Positions 61,552 to 64,000 of a stretch of 64,000 bases of DNA are shown here, piece by piece. Positions within the stretch are counted from its first letter, which is position 1. Each line of letters starts with the position of its first letter. The notes under the pieces were generated by a model, which was not told the origin of the DNA, searched no databases, and saw only the letters and a program-made list of their open reading frames with translations. The stretch is from JAWLCA01 sp041687395. Its GTDB lineage: Bacteria > Pseudomonadota > Alphaproteobacteria > Rhodobacterales > Rhodobacteraceae. The stretch is taken from contig JAWLCA010000008.1 of assembly GCA_041687395.1 (NCBI GenBank), positions 1-64,000 on the forward strand, written 5' to 3'. A program made the position numbers and the translations under genes.

Positions 61552-61943
61552 TCCTGCGGTTCGAAGCGCAGCGCGACCCCGTTCATGCAATAGCGCAGGC
61601 CGGTTGGTGCCGGACCGTCGGGAAAGACGTGACCCAGATGCGCTTCGCATTCTGCGCAATGCACCTCCGTGCGGCGCATGAAGAAGCTGCGGTCGACACG
61701 TTCGCCCACCCGCTCTGGGTCTATCGGCGCCCAGAAGGACGGCCACCCCGTTCCGCTCTCGAACTTCGTCTCGGAATCGAAAAGCGGTGCGTCACAGCAG
61801 ACGCAGCGGAAGATGCCGGGCTCCTTGGGGAAGTCGTCGTGGGTGAAGGCGCGTTCTGTCCCGTGCTTCCGTGTCACCTTGTAGGCAAGGTCGGAGAGCT
61901 GGGCGCGCCATTCGGCATCTGTCTTCACGATCTTGGCGGTCAT
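61548..61943 (-). CDS. msrB: Peptide-methionine (R)-S-oxide reductase MsrB
   Basis: 131 aa. Zinc Cys47/Cys50 and Cys96/Cys99, catalytic Cys119 in LRYCMNGVALRF, and FESGTGWPSFWAPI. It repairs R-methionine sulfoxide. The ATG at 61943 has GAGAGG 6 nt upstream. Convergent with bamE. Confidence 0.95.
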   Translation of the reverse strand: MTAKIVKTDAEWRAQLSDLAYKVTRKHGTERAFTHDDFPKEPGIFRCVCCDAPLFDSETKFESGTGWPSFWAPIDPERVGERVDRSFFMRRTEVHCAECEAHLGHVFPDGPAPTGLRYCMNGVALRFEPQD

Positions 61944-62035
61944 CTGTCGCCTCTCTGTCACAGGTTGAATGATAGGGCTATTGCATCATAATCTAAGGGG
62001 CCGTTTCCGGCTGCCAAGGTGAAAGGACAGAAGTG

Positions 62036-62794
62036 ATGCTGTCACTTCGCAAGGGGCGCTTCGTCGCCCGCTTCGCCGAGACCGAGGCCGATCTGCTCCG
62101 CGCCCAGCACTTGCGGTATCTGGCCTTCCGTGCACATCGGGGCCTTGGACCCTGGGATGAAACGAATCGGGATGCCGACGGTTTCGATGGCGCATGCCGT
62201 CACGTCCTAGTCGAGGATGCAAGCACCGGAACGCTGGTCTGCTGCTTCCGTCTGCTTCCGCTGTCTGGCGGAGAGGAAGTGGGGCGCAGCTATTCCGCGC
62301 AGTACTACGACTTGGAAAAACTTCGGGATTTCAGGGGCAAGATGGTCGAGATGGGACGCTTCTGCGTCCATCCCGCGTGGCATGATCCGGATATTCTGCG
62401 CGTGGCCTGGGGGGCAATGACGCGCTACGTCGACGACGAGGGCGTGGAGATGCTGTTTGGCTGTTCCTCGTTCGACGGGGTGGAGGCAGAGACGTATCGC
62501 GATGCCTTTGCGCTTCTGCGCGAGAAACACTTGGCGCCGAAGCGCTGGCTGCCGCGCGTGAAGGCGCCGAACGTGTTTCGCTTTGCGCAACTGCGGCGGC
62601 GGCAGCGTCCGGACGCGAAGCGGGCGATGTTGGGGATGCCACCGCTGCTGCGCACATATCTGGTCATGGGGGGGTGGGTTTCCGATCATGCAGTCGTGGA
62701 TAATGATCTGAAAACGTTACATGTTTTCACGGGGTTGGAGATACGCGCGATCCCGCCGGCGCGGGCGCGGCTGCTACGGGCGACCGCTGGCTGA
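62036..62794 (+). CDS. olsB: L-ornithine N-alpha-acyltransferase (OlsB-like, GNAT)
   Basis: 252-aa acyltransferase that acylates ornithine with 3-hydroxyacyl-ACP to lyso-ornithine lipid, a phosphorus-free membrane lipid common in Rhodobacterales. FVARFAETEADLLRAQHLRYLAF and VEMGRFCVHPAW are family-typical. Start GTG 62033 or ATG 62036 behind AAAGGA. olsA is not adjacent. Its last 21 bp overlap the end of the convergent RHH gene. Confidence 0.85.
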   Translation: MLSLRKGRFVARFAETEADLLRAQHLRYLAFRAHRGLGPWDETNRDADGFDGACRHVLVEDASTGTLVCCFRLLPLSGGEEVGRSYSAQYYDLEKLRDFRGKMVEMGRFCVHPAWHDPDILRVAWGAMTRYVDDEGVEMLFGCSSFDGVEAETYRDAFALLREKHLAPKRWLPRVKAPNVFRFAQLRRRQRPDAKRAMLGMPPLLRTYLVMGGWVSDHAVVDNDLKTLHVFTGLEIRAIPPARARLLRATAG

Positions 62795-63001
62795 GCGGTG
62801 GTGCCGCAGCACGAAGACCCGGATCGCCGAGGCCAGCCCCACATCGCCGCGCGCGGCGTCGATCTCGGACGCCAGGTCATTGATCGGGCGACCTTTTTCC
62901 TGCGCAATCGCTCGGAACGCCTGCCAGAACTCGGCCTCCAGCGAGACGCTGGTGCGGTGGCCGTGCAGCGTCAGCGAGTGTTTCTGGGGGCGTCCCGTCA
63001 T
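62774..63001 (-). CDS. Ribbon-helix-helix domain protein
   Basis: 75 aa. SLTLHGHRTSVSLEAEFWQAFRAIAQEKG forms the beta strand and first helix, and RPINDLASEIDAARG the second; a short tail follows. Small stand-alone RHH proteins bind DNA as dimers and often repress their own gene. An exact tandem repeat lies 32-53 bp before its ATG. No toxin partner is next to it. Target unknown. Confidence 0.8.
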   Translation of the reverse strand: MTGRPQKHSLTLHGHRTSVSLEAEFWQAFRAIAQEKGRPINDLASEIDAARGDVGLASAIRVFVLRHHRSASGRP

Positions 63002-63032
63002 GGTGCCAGCGGCCTGAAATCAAACTTATGAT

Positions 63033-63054
63033 TCACGTGCATATCACGTGCATA
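63033..63054. repeat. Exact tandem 11-bp repeat, candidate RHH operator
   Basis: TCACGTGCATA occurs twice head to tail (63033-63043 and 63044-63054) with no mismatch. The 11-bp period equals about one helical turn and each unit contains the palindrome CACGTG. It is the only such repeat in the gap upstream of the RHH gene, which fits cooperative binding of RHH dimers on one DNA face (inference). The rest of the gap to 63240 shows nothing recognisable. Confidence 0.5.
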
Positions 63055-63240
63055 CGTTGGTGCGCACCCGTTGCCGGGGCGCGGGTGAAGCCGCGAACCG
63101 GCGCGATCCGGATTCCCGACGATGATGTGGTGCTGCGTGTTGTGCGCCGTGAGATGCTGAGTAGCTGGCCGCTGGCAGGCCGGCCGCCGCGATGTCGGCT
63201 GATCGGTTTGTCTTGCCCGCGTGGGATGAGCCTGCGCGGT

Positions 63241-63426
63241 TCAGTCCGCTTCCGGGTCGCGGCGCTTGCCGTCCAGTTCGGCGCTGGCGCGCTTCGCCTC
63301 GGCCTCTTCGCGCGCCTTTTGTGCCTTGGTGCGACCAAACCTTGCCGCGTTGGCATCGGCTCTCGTCCGCGCCTGGGTGCGTTCGCGCGCCTTGCGCGCC
63401 TTATTGAGGTTCACGATCTCGCTCAC
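63241..63426 (-). CDS. DUF4169 small basic protein
   Basis: 61 aa starting at GTG 63426 (V/M-SEIVNLNKARKARERTQ), rich in Lys, Arg, Ala and Glu, with a likely single helix. The NLNKARKAR start is typical of DUF4169, a conserved alphaproteobacterial family of unknown role. GGAG lies 9 nt upstream, within the end of the peptidase gene. It starts 2 bp after that gene's stop. Confidence 0.75.
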   Translation of the reverse strand: MSEIVNLNKARKARERTQARTRADANAARFGRTKAQKAREEAEAKRASAELDGKRRDPEAD

Positions 63427-63428
63427 GG

Positions 63429-64000
63429 TCACAACTCCTCGGCGTTGAACGTGTCGCAGGTCGACGGGGCGCCGGACTGGTAGCCCGCGAAGAACCACCT
63501 CTGCCGCTGGGCCGAACTGCCGTGGGTGAAGCTGTCCGGAACCACACGCCCACCGGCCGCACGCTGCAGCGCGTCGTCGCCGATGCGGGCGGCGGTCTCC
63601 AGAGCCTCGCGGATGTCGGCGTCCGTAACCTGCAAGCGTGGCCCGGCGTGATGCGCCCAGAGCCCGGCGTAGCAATCGGCCTGCAATTCCACCCGCACCG
63701 ACAAGGCATTGCCCTCGTCCTGCGGCAGGCGCTGGCGCAGGCTGTGCACCTCTCCCAGCGTTCCCACGACGTTCTGGACGTGATGGCCGACCTCATGCGC
63801 GATGACATAGGCATTGGCGAAGTCGCCGCCGGCGTTCATCTGCTGCTCCAGCACGCGGAAGAAATCGGTATCCAGATACACGCTGCGGTCGTTGGGGCAG
63901 TAGAAGGGCCCCATCGCCGCATCGGCCGCGCCGCAGGCAGAGACGGTGCCCCCGGCATAAAGCACCAGCGTCGGTTCCGGATAATCGCGATCCGCTGCAT
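63429..64000 (-). CDS. Neutral zinc metallopeptidase (YpfJ family), C-terminal part
   Basis: Gene cut by the right window edge; about 190 residues are visible. The zinc site AYVIAHEVGHHVQNVVG (HExxH) and the downstream VELQADCYAGLWAHH with the third ligand Glu are present. FYCPNDRSVYLDTDFF is family-typical. The frame continues in to position 64000 (…PTLVLYAGGTVSACG), so the N-terminal membrane anchor is outside. Role not established. Confidence 0.88.
   Translation of the reverse strand, partial: AADRDYPEPTLVLYAGGTVSACGAADAAMGPFYCPNDRSVYLDTDFFRVLEQQMNAGGDFANAYVIAHEVGHHVQNVVGTLGEVHSLRQRLPQDEGNALSVRVELQADCYAGLWAHHAGPRLQVTDADIREALETAARIGDDALQRAAGGRVVPDSFTHGSSAQRQRWFFAGYQSGAPSTCDTFNAEEL

Overview
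The window is about 66% GC and densely coded. It reads as a chromosomal segment of a halotolerant or marine alphaproteobacterium of the Rhodobacterales (Paracoccaceae/Roseobacteraceae type). The grounds are a CTTG-N18-CCTATAT heat-shock promoter before dnaK, the rnd-kdsD-lptCAB-rpoN-hpf-ptsN order, the DUF177-rpmF-plsX-fabH-ihfA-merR order, an ornithine-lipid acyltransferase, ectoine genes and a second (N-type) F-ATPase. No phage, transposase or CRISPR array was seen. The taxonomic call is inference from gene content.

Layout. 0.3-5.7 kb (minus): a lytic transglycosylase, an SDR oxidoreductase, a CMP-nonulosonate synthetase (neuA-like) overlapping two tandem GT30/Kdo-transferase paralogues, and alkB. 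5.8-12 kb (plus): dnaK-dnaJ, cysQ-kdsB and galU. 11.8-17.9 kb (minus): rnd, kdsD, lptC-lptA-lptB, rpoN, hpf, ptsN and tRNA-Arg(CCT). 18-21.3 kb (plus): a LacI regulator, neuB and neuC. Together with neuA these would convert UDP-GlcNAc to a CMP-activated nonulosonic acid. 21.4-27.3 kb: an amino-acid ABC transporter without its ATPase, divergent from tetR-aruH-aruI (arginine transaminase pathway).

27.3-35.4 kb is a sulfur block: soxY-soxZ-soxE-soxF (minus), and on the plus strand a Crp/Fnr regulator, two YeeE/YedE half-transporters, a persulfide-dioxygenase-like MBL protein, a DUF442 phosphatase/sulfurtransferase and a SulP permease. It looks like a sulfide/persulfide handling module, not a full thiosulfate-oxidising Sox system. 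35.5-42.2 kb is a complete N-ATPase operon (atpDCQRBEFAG) with a two-carboxylate c subunit. 42.2-51 kb holds an MFS transporter, a LysR regulator, two DMGDH/GcvT-type dehydrogenases and an MttB-family methyltransferase, likely for a methylated amine or betaine. 51-55.5 kb is the ectABC-ask_ect operon with a divergent EctR-type MarR gene. 55.5-64 kb is housekeeping: dcd, tRNA-Pro(GGG), merR, ihfA, fabH, plsX, rpmF, DUF177, bamE, msrB, olsB, an RHH protein, DUF4169 and a truncated zinc peptidase.

The least explained signals are: a composite repeat (16-bp perfect palindrome, then a TTAA-N7-TTAA-like box at identical spacing) present twice between unrelated genes; the neuA/double-GT30 overlap; a partial sox set whose SoxY tail ends GACTG instead of GGCGG; an MttB homologue without a visible corrinoid protein; and an exact 11-bp tandem repeat in front of the RHH gene.
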